64,000 nt of DNA from JAJFUE01 sp041687335 (GTDB lineage: Bacteria; Sumerlaeota; Sumerlaeia; MVZB01). The position numbers and the translations under genes are program-made. The stretch lies in contig JAWLCE010000006.1 in the NCBI GenBank assembly GCA_041687335.1, forward strand, positions 1 to 64,000. Reading direction: 5' to 3'. Shown piece after piece: positions 16,366-26,071 of this stretch. The notes below the pieces were generated by a model that searched no databases, was not told the DNA's origin, and saw only the letters and a list, made by a program, of their open reading frames with translations. Every line of letters starts with the position of its first letter. Position 1 is the first letter of the stretch.

Positions 16366-17184
16366 TTACTCCAAGGTATTGGAAATTTCAGGGACGTGCT
16401 CCAGCTCGGGGAGGCATGCGTCGTATTCGCAATCTGGCAGAAACAGGCAGGGATCGAGCCGGCCCGGGTCGCAGGTCAGGATGTGGGCCCAATCGGGCTC
16501 GGCGGGCGGCCGGCGGCCGGCGAGGGCGGGACCATGGCTGAGTGCGCGCACGCTCGGGGCGGCGTTGAAGAAGCAGACGCCCTTGTAGGTCAGCCGGTGC
16601 AGCGTGGCGGGGCCGTGGGCATCCAGCGCCTGCCAGTGGCGCGTCGTGCCGTAACCCTTGTTGGAGTCGAGGCCATAGAGCGGGTATTCGACCGCCAGAG
16701 CGCGCATGATGCGGTCGCGCGCGACCTTGGCCAGCACCGAGGCCGCGGCGATCGCCAGGCTGCGCGCGTCGCCATCGACCAGCGGCTCGACATGGCAGGG
16801 GGCGGGCGCCAGCTTGAGGTAGTCGGTCAGCAGCAGCTCGGGAACCAACCGCAGCCGGCCGAGCGCGCGGCGGGCGGCCAGCAGCGTGGCCTCAAGGATA
16901 TTGATGCGATCGATCTCCGCGGCCGAGGCCCAGCCCAGGCTCCAATCGGCGGCGGCGGCCAGGATCCGCGGCACCAGCGTCTCGCGCGCCTCGGCGGTCA
17001 GCAGCTTGGAGTCATCCACCCCGGCCAGGCGCGCGCCGGGGGCGAGCAGGACGCAGCCGGCCACCACCGGTCCCGCCAGCGCGCCGCGGCCGGCCTCGTC
17101 GACGCCGCCCAGCAGGCGCACGCCGCACTGGCGACGCCAGCGGGCATCGAAGCGGGCAAGGGGATTGGCGCCACCTGAAATCAT
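16366..17184 (-). CDS. rnhB: Ribonuclease HII with C-terminal extension
   Basis: RNase HII removes ribonucleotides from DNA and RNA primers. The 272-residue protein has the GVDEAGRGALAGPVVAG motif (catalytic Asp and Glu near residue 28), LLTDYLKL, then DGDARSLAIAAASVLAKVARD and the YGLDSNKGYGTTRHW...GP...HR block. After about residue 200 there is a 65-residue tail with several Cys (GVCFFN, ILTCDPG, CLFLPDCEYDAC) beyond the normal 200-220-residue enzyme. The start overlaps the preceding stop by 4 bases. Confidence 0.94.
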   Translation of the reverse strand: MISGGANPLARFDARWRRQCGVRLLGGVDEAGRGALAGPVVAGCVLLAPGARLAGVDDSKLLTAEARETLVPRILAAAADWSLGWASAAEIDRINILEATLLAARRALGRLRLVPELLLTDYLKLAPAPCHVEPLVDGDARSLAIAAASVLAKVARDRIMRALAVEYPLYGLDSNKGYGTTRHWQALDAHGPATLHRLTYKGVCFFNAAPSVRALSHGPALAGRRPPAEPDWAHILTCDPGRLDPCLFLPDCEYDACLPELEHVPEISNTLE

Positions 17185-18073
17185 ATGGGTGCTTCATCGT
17201 CATCGAGCAACGGCTCGGGGATGGACTGCGGAAAAGGTTCCTCCTCGCCCTCGATCAGGCGGCGCAGGCGGTCGATTTCGAGGTCGCGGCGGGTGAGTTC
17301 CTCGCGCAGCTCCTCCTGCTGGGCCTGCAACTGAGTCAGGCGGGTCAGCCAGCGGCGCTGGTTTTCCGGCGTCGCCTGGATTGGCCGCAGCAGCGCCGGG
17401 ACCGTCTCGACCAGGTAAAGGGCGTAATCCTCGCCAATGACGGCCTCAAGGAACAGGCGCGGGTTGTCGGCCGCGAGCCCCTTCAGCCCCTCCAGCCAGC
17501 GCCCGATCCGCTCACGCTCGGCCGGCGGGGCACGCCGCTGCGCCCGACGCAGCGCGGGCTCCAGCCCTTCCTGCCAGCGGTGGCTCGAGGAAAGCAAGAG
17601 GCGCAGCAGGCGGGCCACGTGGTCGTTGTGCTCGCGTTCCTGACCCACCAGCTCGTGCAACTGGGCCAGCAGCATGTCGATCTCGTGGCGCGAGCGCATC
17701 GCCTGCAGGTCGATCACCCCGGGCTGCCAGGAGCGCCGCGTCTCGTCCAGGTTCGCCATCAGCCGCTCGCGCAGCTCATGGAGCTGTCGAAAGCGGGCCG
17801 TGGCCTGCAAGAGGCGCTCATCGAGCTGACGCCACAGGGTGAGCGAGTGGGGCAACGACAGCGTGCCCAGCACCTCCCCGGACGCCGGCGGCAGCGGGGT
17901 GGCGGGTCGGCGCGGGGTGGCGGGGATCGGGGTGAGGTCGGTCCCCGGCGGGCCGAGCCGGGCGGGCGGATAGCTCCAGCCGGGCGCATCGGCTTCGGCG
18001 GCCGCCGCCGTCGCTCCCGCCGGTGCCAGCAGCAGCAGGGCCAAGCTCAGTCGGCAGGCGTGCCACTGGGTGT

Positions 18074-18077
<4 letters not shown>
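17181..18077 (-). CDS. Exported coiled-coil protein of unknown function
   Basis: This 298-residue protein has a signal peptide (about 1-27), a Pro-rich segment to about 65, then a nearly all-helical body with heptad-like Leu/Arg/Glu patterns, strongest at 85-150 and 240-280. It ends in an acidic tail. It overlaps the response regulator gene and rnhB by 4 bases each, so it is part of the same transcript. I do not recognise a family; with the sensor kinase upstream, an envelope role is plausible. Codon use matches its neighbours. Confidence 0.8.
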
Positions 18078-19467
<1,390 letters not shown>

Positions 19468-19471
<4 letters not shown>

Positions 19472-21006
19472 CGGTGGGGGGTCGCTCCCTGCGAGTGATG
19501 GTCGGCGCGCGCGGCGGGGTCGGCATCGGGCAGCCGCCGCAGCCGCAGTCGCAGCGTCGTGCCGCGGCCCCGGCCGGTGCTTTCCAAGTCCAGCGTGCCG
19601 CCGGCGGCGTCGGCGATGCGCCGGCTGATGGCCAGCCCCAGCCCCGCGCCCTGCGGCCGGGTGGTGAAAAAGGGCTCGAACAGGCGCCGGGCATGCTGAG
19701 GCTCGATGCCGGCGCCCTGGTCGTGCACGCGCAGCTCGATGCGGCGGCTGTCGGCCTCGATCCGCAACGTGACGCTCCCGTCGAGCGGCGAAGCTTGGAT
19801 GGCGTTGAGCAGCAGGTTCATCAGCACCTGGCGCAGGCGGCCCGGCTCGATTTGCGCCTGCCAGCGATCGGGATCTTCAAACTCGCGCGCCGGCACCTCC
19901 AGGCCCAGCGTGACGCGCTGTTTTTCTGCCGCCGGCCGCAGCATCGTCAGCACGGCGTGGCAGACCTCGAGCAGCAGGGCCGCTGCCGGCGCGCCATCGG
20001 CGGGCGCGCCGCCACGCGAGAATTCGAGGAACTGGCCGACCAGGTCGTCCATGCGCTCGACTTCCTCGACGATGTCGCGGCAGGCCTCGCGGGCCTCGGC
20101 GCCGCTGCCGTCCCGTTCCAGGGTGTGTTCCAAGTCCTCGGTGAAGGCCCGCATGATCCCCAGCGGGTTGCGCAATTCATGGGCGAATCCGGCCGCCAGT
20201 GAGCCCAACCCCGCCAGACGTTCGGCCTCGGCGGCCTGGCGCTCGATCAGGCGCTGGCGCTGGAGCAGGCGGAAGATCAGCGCGCCGATCAGGCCGATCA
20301 GCAGCATCAGGATCATGCCGGCGTTGGTCAGCGCCAAGGTCAACTGGTCGAGCTGGGCCAGGTAGCTCCGCCCCGCCACCAGGCAGACCATCGCCCGCAC
20401 CGGTCGCTCGGGAGCCAGCACCCCCGCATCGCCGGCCGGCAGTGGCGGGACGGCACGCGCGGCGCCGGTCACCGGGATGTAATAGCGCTTGATCGGCATT
20501 TCGGGGGTGGAGTAGGCCGGCGAGGCACGCGGGATGCCGAAGAGCGCCTGCTCGATCTCGGCCATGTCGATATCCCAATAATAGTAGCGCTCGAGCAGCC
20601 CCTGCGGGTTGGCGGTGTCGTAAAGCACCCGGCCCGAGCGGCTGATGACGATGATCCGATCAAGGCGCGCCTGCGAGGCCAGCCGATCGAGCGGTTCGGT
20701 CAGGTAGCGGTCCAAGCCGAGGGCATAAAGTTCGGCGTCGGGGGTCGGCAGGCGGATGCCGGTGCCCGCCAGCGCCGCCACGATCGAATCCTGCTCGAGC
20801 TGGACCATGGCGCGTGCCGGCCGCAGCAGCGTCTCCTGCGCCACCCGCGCCAGGTCGCCCAGGTGCTGGGTCAGCTCCTCCTCGCGCGAAATGCGCGAGA
20901 GCTCGACGGCATACCAGCCGCCGGTCAACTGCAACAGCAGGATGATGGCCAGCAGCAGTCCGGCCCAAAGCCCCGTCGAATTGAAGATGCGGCGCAAGCG
21001 CTCCAT
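19468..21006 (-). CDS. Sensor histidine kinase
   Basis: This 512-residue membrane sensor has helices at about 13-32 and 228-248 that enclose a roughly 195-residue periplasmic sensing domain. The kinase core has the H-box GFAHELRNPLG (His276), N-box NLLLNAIQASP, then DQGAGIEP, FEPFFTT and GAGLGLAISRRI. There is no cytoplasmic PAS domain. The frame continues to a TTG at 21060, but the ATG at 21006 has a GGAG site 7 bases away and is preferred. It is the first gene of a five-gene operon with the sigma-54 regulator. The signal it senses is unknown. Confidence 0.93.
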
Positions 21007-21109
21007 GCCCCCACTCCGGACGTCAGTGTACACCCGCTGCACGATATCGTGCCATTGCAAAGCAGGGGGGCCGGGCAGGGATTGACTCGCACGTTTTTGA
21101 CGCTTAAAC

Positions 21110-21157
21110 GGAAAGGGCGGATGATGCCTTGGACGCCGCCCGCCGCATCATCCGCCC
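21110..21157 (-). terminator. Terminator-like hairpin after phosphoglucomutase gene
   Basis: GGGCGGATGATG and CATCATCCGCCC form a perfect 12-base-pair stem with a 19-base loop, followed on the minus strand by TTTCCGTTTAA. It lies 24 bases after the phosphoglucomutase stop and separates that gene from the sensor kinase. Confidence 0.6.
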
Positions 21158-21180
21158 CTGATTATTGGTTAAAGGTCAGC

Positions 21181-23433
21181 TCAGCGCAGGGCGCCCAGGC
21201 GCTCGCGGATGTCGTCGATGACCCGCTGGCCGCGCGCCTTCAGCTCGCCCTTGCGCGCCACCAGCTCGGCCTCGGGCACCACGCCGCCGAACATCTGGAC
21301 GTGGAAGCGCAGCGAGTTGCCGGTCCCCGAGGGGCGCACGGTCAGGTGGCTGAGCTTCTCCTCGTCGAAGTAGAAGCGGATGCCCTCGTCGGCGAAGACG
21401 AAGCCGTCGCCGGGGGGGTAGATGCGGTCATACTTGCCGGTGCGATACATGACCACCTGCCGGACCGCCTCTCCACCGATCTCGACGCGCTGGCCGGCCT
21501 CGACCTGGCGCATCAGGTCCAGCGCCTTCTGCAGGATGCCCATCTTCTTGCGGTCGCCCTCGATGCCGGGGTATTCACCATCGAGCGGGTCGGGCTCATA
21601 GAGGTTGGCAAACAAGCCGACCTCAGGGTCCAGGTAGACGTGGCGGTCGATCAACTCCTGCAGGGTGTGGCCTTGCTGCTTGGCCCAGGCCGCGACCTCG
21701 GCGCACAGCAGCGCGGCGAAGGTGCCGTCCTTGTCGCGCACATGGCCGCCCTCGCCCATGCTGAAGGCGTCGAGCGGGCGGCCGCCCAGCATCGAGAAGC
21801 CGTTGGACTGCTCCATCGCCGCCTCGTTGAAGCTGCGCTCGTCGGTCATGTCCTGGTATTCAAGGATGAAGGGGTGGCTCAGCTCGGCGCCGGGCTCGCG
21901 GCCCTCGACCAGGTTGGCGCGCGGGACGTTATCCCAGGCGTCACGCACGGCCGCGGAGAGCGCCGCGAAGCCGACCCAGGTCTTGACGACGCCCAGCCCG
22001 AACTTGCGCGCCACGCGGGCGCTCGAGTCCGAGGTCGTGTGGCTGAGGACGATGAAGCGCTTGTGGGCGTCGGGCAGGCGCCCGCCGTTGGCCGCCGCCT
22101 CCTGGCTGAGCCGGTACCAGAGCAGCACGGCCCACATCTCGTCGGCCGGCAGCAGCGTCCAGTCCTCGCCGCCATGGATGGCGCGCTGCTCCTCGGGCAC
22201 GCGCACGACGATGCCGAGGCGATCGGCGTCGGGGTCGGTGCCGATCAGCATGTCGGTCTTCTCGAACTGGCCGGGGTATTCTGCCTTGAAGGCTTCCACG
22301 GCGATGCGGGCGGCACGCGGGTCGCCCGGGTCGGGCTGCTGCTCGCGCCCCGGCTCGCTGTTGAAGCTCGGGAAGAGCCCGTCCAGCTCGCTCAGGCTGT
22401 TGCGGTTGGTGATGCGGATGTCGGTCAGGCCGACCTCGCCGAGCAGCCGCGGCACCGCCTTGCGCCCGGCGCCGTGGTAGGGGCAGAAGCCCATCCGCAG
22501 CGGGTCCTTCATCCCCGAGAAGTCCTTGCGGATCAGGAAGCTCTTGCAGTGCTCGACATGGGCGCCGTGGATGTTGATCAGGTTGCCCTCGCGGCCGTGG
22601 TAGTTGACGCCGGGGACCGGCTCGGAGCCGCCCAGCCACCACAGCTTGCCCTCGGGCGCCTGGTCCAGCGGCAGCAGCTTGATGTCGTCGAAGGTCGCCT
22701 TGGTGATGTAGCTCTCATACATCTCGTCGCGCTGGCGCGGGTCGAACTGCGAGCCGTTGCCCGAGGAGAGCTTGTAGCCGTTATAGCGATAGTCGTTATG
22801 GCTGGCCGAGATCAGCAGGCCGATCTGGGCCTTGATCTCCTTGAACGGGATGGCGAAGGTCACCTCGGGATAGGGGCAGGGCTCGTCGAACAGGTAGACC
22901 GTGTAGCCGTAGGCGAGGAACAGCTCGGCGATCAGGCGGGCGAAGTCGCCGCCGCGCACGCGGCTGTCGTAGCCGATGACGATGCGGTCGAAGGTGCGGC
23001 CGCCGTCCTTGCCATACTGGGCGACGCCGGCGGAAACGCGCGTCACGACGATGTTGTTGAGCGTGTTGGGCCCCTTGAGGATGCGGGCATCGAGCCCCTC
23101 CTCCTTGAGGCGCACGATCGAAGCCCGGTCGAAGCCCATCATGCCGCGGATGCCGCCGGTGCCGAAGCGCATCGACTGGCGATAGGCATTGACCAGTTCC
23201 TCCCAGCGGCCGGCGGCGACGGCGTCGGCCACGCCGAGCTTCAGGTTGGGCGAGATTTCATCGATGCGGGCGCTGCCGAGCCACTGGCGCAGGTTGGGCA
23301 CGGTCTCGCGTTCAGCCATCTCGAACTGGCCGCGGCTGATCTTGCCGCCCTCCAGCGCCGTCTTGAGGTATTGTTGAATGCCGGCCTCGGCCTGCCTGAG
23401 CACATCGTCTGCAACGAGCGTCTGCGTGTTCAT
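21181..23433 (-). CDS. Phosphoglucomutase/phosphomannomutase family enzyme, long form
   Basis: This alpha-D-phosphohexomutase of 750 residues interconverts hexose 1- and 6-phosphates. All four domain signatures are present: FGTGGIRG (90-97), the phospho-serine loop SASHN with Ser211, the metal loop GTDPDADRLG, and the phosphate-binding RPSGTGNSLRFHV near the C-terminus. Usual lengths are 450-580; extra sequence lies at the N-terminus (about 60 residues) and between domains. The frame extends upstream to 23607, but the ATG at 23433 has AAGGGAAG at a good distance. It is divergent from the PhoD-like gene and probably supplies sugar phosphates for surface glycans. Confidence 0.92.
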   Translation of the reverse strand: MNTQTLVADDVLRQAEAGIQQYLKTALEGGKISRGQFEMAERETVPNLRQWLGSARIDEISPNLKLGVADAVAAGRWEELVNAYRQSMRFGTGGIRGMMGFDRASIVRLKEEGLDARILKGPNTLNNIVVTRVSAGVAQYGKDGGRTFDRIVIGYDSRVRGGDFARLIAELFLAYGYTVYLFDEPCPYPEVTFAIPFKEIKAQIGLLISASHNDYRYNGYKLSSGNGSQFDPRQRDEMYESYITKATFDDIKLLPLDQAPEGKLWWLGGSEPVPGVNYHGREGNLINIHGAHVEHCKSFLIRKDFSGMKDPLRMGFCPYHGAGRKAVPRLLGEVGLTDIRITNRNSLSELDGLFPSFNSEPGREQQPDPGDPRAARIAVEAFKAEYPGQFEKTDMLIGTDPDADRLGIVVRVPEEQRAIHGGEDWTLLPADEMWAVLLWYRLSQEAAANGGRLPDAHKRFIVLSHTTSDSSARVARKFGLGVVKTWVGFAALSAAVRDAWDNVPRANLVEGREPGAELSHPFILEYQDMTDERSFNEAAMEQSNGFSMLGGRPLDAFSMGEGGHVRDKDGTFAALLCAEVAAWAKQQGHTLQELIDRHVYLDPEVGLFANLYEPDPLDGEYPGIEGDRKKMGILQKALDLMRQVEAGQRVEIGGEAVRQVVMYRTGKYDRIYPPGDGFVFADEGIRFYFDEEKLSHLTVRPSGTGNSLRFHVQMFGGVVPEAELVARKGELKARGQRVIDDIRERLGALR

Positions 23434-23704
23434 GTTTCTTCCCTTTTGTAGGTGTCGGTATAGGTTCAGTGAGCGGAAAAACTTTATCATGCCGCCGTGA
23501 TAGCCGCACGCACAAGCTACCAATCTTTGCCACATGGGCCTGAAAGTCAAGAATTGGCGGCGGGGCGAGCCCTGCCGGCGGCGCGGCAAGTCATAAACCC
23601 ATGGCATTTATCGGCTGAATCACTTTGAATCAATAGAATCATTTCGGGCCACCGCTTTACGCTTCTTCGGCAGTGTCCACCATTCCAATCGAGGTCAACA
23701 TAAG

Positions 23705-25207
23705 ATGCAATCCACGACGTCCATCTGGAAGCTTCTGCTTTCGGGACTCCTGCTGGTTTCGTCGGCGGCTCAGGCGGCCGAGGGACCCTTCCTCGCCAAT
23801 GGACTGCGCAATGGCTGGGCCGACCAGGACAGCATCGTCATTTGGACGCGGCTGACCCGTGAGCCCGAGCTCAAGCTCAATGGAGTACGCTTTCTGGAGC
23901 TCGACCGTCCGCTCATGCGCGAGCTGAGCGCGGTGGCCGACCCTGAGCGCCATCTCGCCGTGCAGTTGCCCGCCGGCGCCACGCTGGATGAGATGGAGGG
24001 GGCGGTTCCCGGCATGGCCGGCGAGGCGCGCCTGAGCTGGCACCCGGCCGACCAGCCTGCCGAACCGATGAAAACCGACTGGACCGCGGTCGACCCCGAC
24101 AAGGATTTCACGGTCCAGTGGAAGCTGACCGGGCTGGCGCCCGGCATGGACTACCGGGTCCTCGTCGAGGCCCGGCCGGGCAGCCAATCGCCGGTCTCGG
24201 CGCGCGTCGAGGGGGCGTTCCGCACGGCGCCGGCCGCCACCGAACCGGCGGCAGTGACCTTCGTCGCCGTCACCTGCCAGGAATACCACCGCCGCGACGA
24301 CCCCGCCAATGGCCACATGATCTATGACGCGATGCTCAAGCTGGCGCCCGATTTCTTCATTCACACCGGCGACATCGAGTATTACGACCGCCCGGCCCCC
24401 TACGCTTGGACCGTGCCGCTGATGCGCTTCAAGATGAACCGCATCTTCGCCCTGCCCTTCCAGCGCGCCTTCTTCAACCAGGTGACCTTCTACTTCATCA
24501 AGGACGACCATGACGCGTTGACCAATGACGCCTCGCCGGGCATGAGTTTTGGTTCGGTCAGCTTTGAGCGGGCCGTCGAGCTGTTCGATCACGAGCAGTT
24601 TCCCTCCGCCGAGCGGCCTTACGGGACGGTGCGCTGGGGACGCGACCTGCAAATCTGGCTGGTCGAGGGCCGCAACTACCGCACCCCCAATTCCGCTCCC
24701 GACGGACCCGGCAAGACGATCTGGGGCCCCGAGCAGATGGATTGGCTCAAACGCAGCGTCGCCGAGTCCGACGCCCCCTTCAAGCTGCTGATCAGCTCGA
24801 CGCCGATCGTGGGGTCGGGGACCGGCAGCGGGACCGATAATTACTCCGGCAACGCATTTGCCCACGAGGGCGAACAGGTCCGCGATTGGATCGAGCGTGA
24901 GGGGCTCTTCATCATCAATGGTGATCGTCACCTGCAATATGTTTCGCATGTCGAGGGCACTGGGCTCTGGGAGTTCGGCACCGGCGCCAGCTCGGATGCC
25001 CATTCCAGCTCTATGCCCGCCGCCCGACCGATCTACCGTTTCCTGCGCGACAAGGGGGGCTTCCTGAGCGTCAGCGTCGCGCGGCCCCGCCCGGATGCCG
25101 AACCGGTCATTCGCTTCCGCCACCACGGCGCGACCGGCGAGGTCTTTCATGAAGAAATCTTGACCGCCCCAACCCCCGCAGCCCTGTCCCCCCATTCGAT
25201 TCACTGA
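23705..25207 (+). CDS. PhoD-like exported metallophosphatase
   Basis: This 500-residue protein has a signal peptide (about 1-24), an N-terminal beta domain (fibronectin-like, 25-180) typical of PhoD alkaline phosphatases, and a metallophosphoesterase domain. Metal ligands are visible in HTGDIEYYD, KDDHDALTND and NGDRHLQYV. It probably cleaves phosphate mono- or diesters outside the cytoplasm. No RR motif is present in the signal, although PhoD proteins are often Tat substrates. The next feature downstream is the origin-like region. Family assignment is good; the substrate is unknown. Confidence 0.87.
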   Translation: MQSTTSIWKLLLSGLLLVSSAAQAAEGPFLANGLRNGWADQDSIVIWTRLTREPELKLNGVRFLELDRPLMRELSAVADPERHLAVQLPAGATLDEMEGAVPGMAGEARLSWHPADQPAEPMKTDWTAVDPDKDFTVQWKLTGLAPGMDYRVLVEARPGSQSPVSARVEGAFRTAPAATEPAAVTFVAVTCQEYHRRDDPANGHMIYDAMLKLAPDFFIHTGDIEYYDRPAPYAWTVPLMRFKMNRIFALPFQRAFFNQVTFYFIKDDHDALTNDASPGMSFGSVSFERAVELFDHEQFPSAERPYGTVRWGRDLQIWLVEGRNYRTPNSAPDGPGKTIWGPEQMDWLKRSVAESDAPFKLLISSTPIVGSGTGSGTDNYSGNAFAHEGEQVRDWIEREGLFIINGDRHLQYVSHVEGTGLWEFGTGASSDAHSSSMPAARPIYRFLRDKGGFLSVSVARPRPDAEPVIRFRHHGATGEVFHEEILTAPTPAALSPHSIH

Positions 25208-25760
25208 AGCTTGTGGATGTTTTGTCTGGCACGGATATAGCTGAGGATCGGCAAAATTAAGTTATTGTAAGCATCCAGGGCTGAAAAAAGTTATCCACAG
25301 CCCCCGTTTAGACTGTGGATAACTTCCCATCTCTCGAAGTCTTGGTTTTATTTTAAGGCCCTTTTTTTAAGGATAAACCCATTAAAAATAACAGTATACA
25401 AGATTTCAGCGTGTGGCCTGCCCCCGGCCGTCATATCTTGGCACTCCTGTGGATAACTTTAGTGAAGGCATCAAAGGGTTTTTCCAGTTGTTTGCCGAAG
25501 ATTAATGGAATTTTGCCGCCCTTCATCAGGAACTTTTATCCACAATCTGGGGACATTCCCCAGGGGCAGCATCAGGGTTTTTCTGTTTTTGCCGCCCCTG
25601 GTCGGCAAGCTGTGGATGAAGCATGAACTTGTGCCTGTTTTACCCACACCCCTGGACCGTTGAATGGTTTGGACTTGCCCTGCTTATCCCCACCTTTCAC
25701 AGCCCCTATGACGATGATGAATCCATATCTATATATATCTGGATCTTCATCGTAGATATG
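25208..25760. other. Probable chromosomal replication origin (oriC)
   Basis: This gene-free region has four perfect DnaA boxes TTATCCACA: 25291-25299 (+), 25314-25322 (-), 25448-25456 (-) and 25536-25544 (+). Three 8-of-9 matches lie at 25611-25619 (-), 25640-25648 (+) and 25684-25692 (+), and a 7-of-9 match at 25212-25220 (-). An AT-rich stretch at about 25344-25405 between the boxes could be the unwinding element. The local base composition is clearly lower in GC than the coding DNA around it. Most genes to the left are on the minus strand. A parABS locus lies 22 kb away. dnaA itself is not in the window. Confidence 0.85.
25711..25753. repeat. AT-rich inverted repeat at the edge of the origin region
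   Basis: The arms ACGATGATGAATCCA and TGGATCTTCATCGT (near complements) flank a TATCTATATATATC core, giving a 43-base palindrome-like element. It lies 19 bases after the last near-DnaA box and may be an unwinding or protein-binding element of the origin. Confidence 0.6.
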
Positions 25761-25772
25761 CGGACCCCCAGA

Positions 25773-25867
25773 AGGGGTGACTAATCACCCCTCGGGAGAG
25801 GCTCCCGGTTGTTCCCCATCAGCGGAAGATGCCTTTTGGCATAGCGCCTTAAGAAGCCCCCTGATGG
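25773..25867. other. Cluster of hairpins beside oriC (possible structured RNA or replication element)
   Basis: Three stem-loops follow one another: AGGGGTGA/TCACCCCT with loop CTAA (25773-25792), CGGGAG/CTCCCG (25793-25807), and a two-tier stem with outer CCATCAG/CTGATGG (25816-25822 with 25861-25867) around ATGCC-TTTT-GGCAT (25829-25842). No open frame of note crosses them. From 25868 to 26071 I see nothing beyond ordinary sequence upstream of the next gene. Confidence 0.55.
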
Positions 25868-26071
25868 CTAAGGGTGCGGCGGGGGGGATAAAGTGTAACC
25901 TAATCGGCGGCGGGCAAAGTTATCCGGCCGTCACAGAGGGAAAGGCCGTCGGCGAACGGAATTGCGGGTGCGTCGCCGGCGGCCACTCCCTTGAAGATTC
26001 CTTCTCCATTCCAGTGCAAGTCGCCATGAGCGGCTTCATAGCAATTTGAACCCCATAGGAGCGGTCATAAA

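Noticed and set aside
20863..23451. Plus-strand open frame of 862 codons opposite phosphoglucomutase
   Set aside because: No motif or ribosome site. The minus strand carries all four phosphohexomutase signatures.
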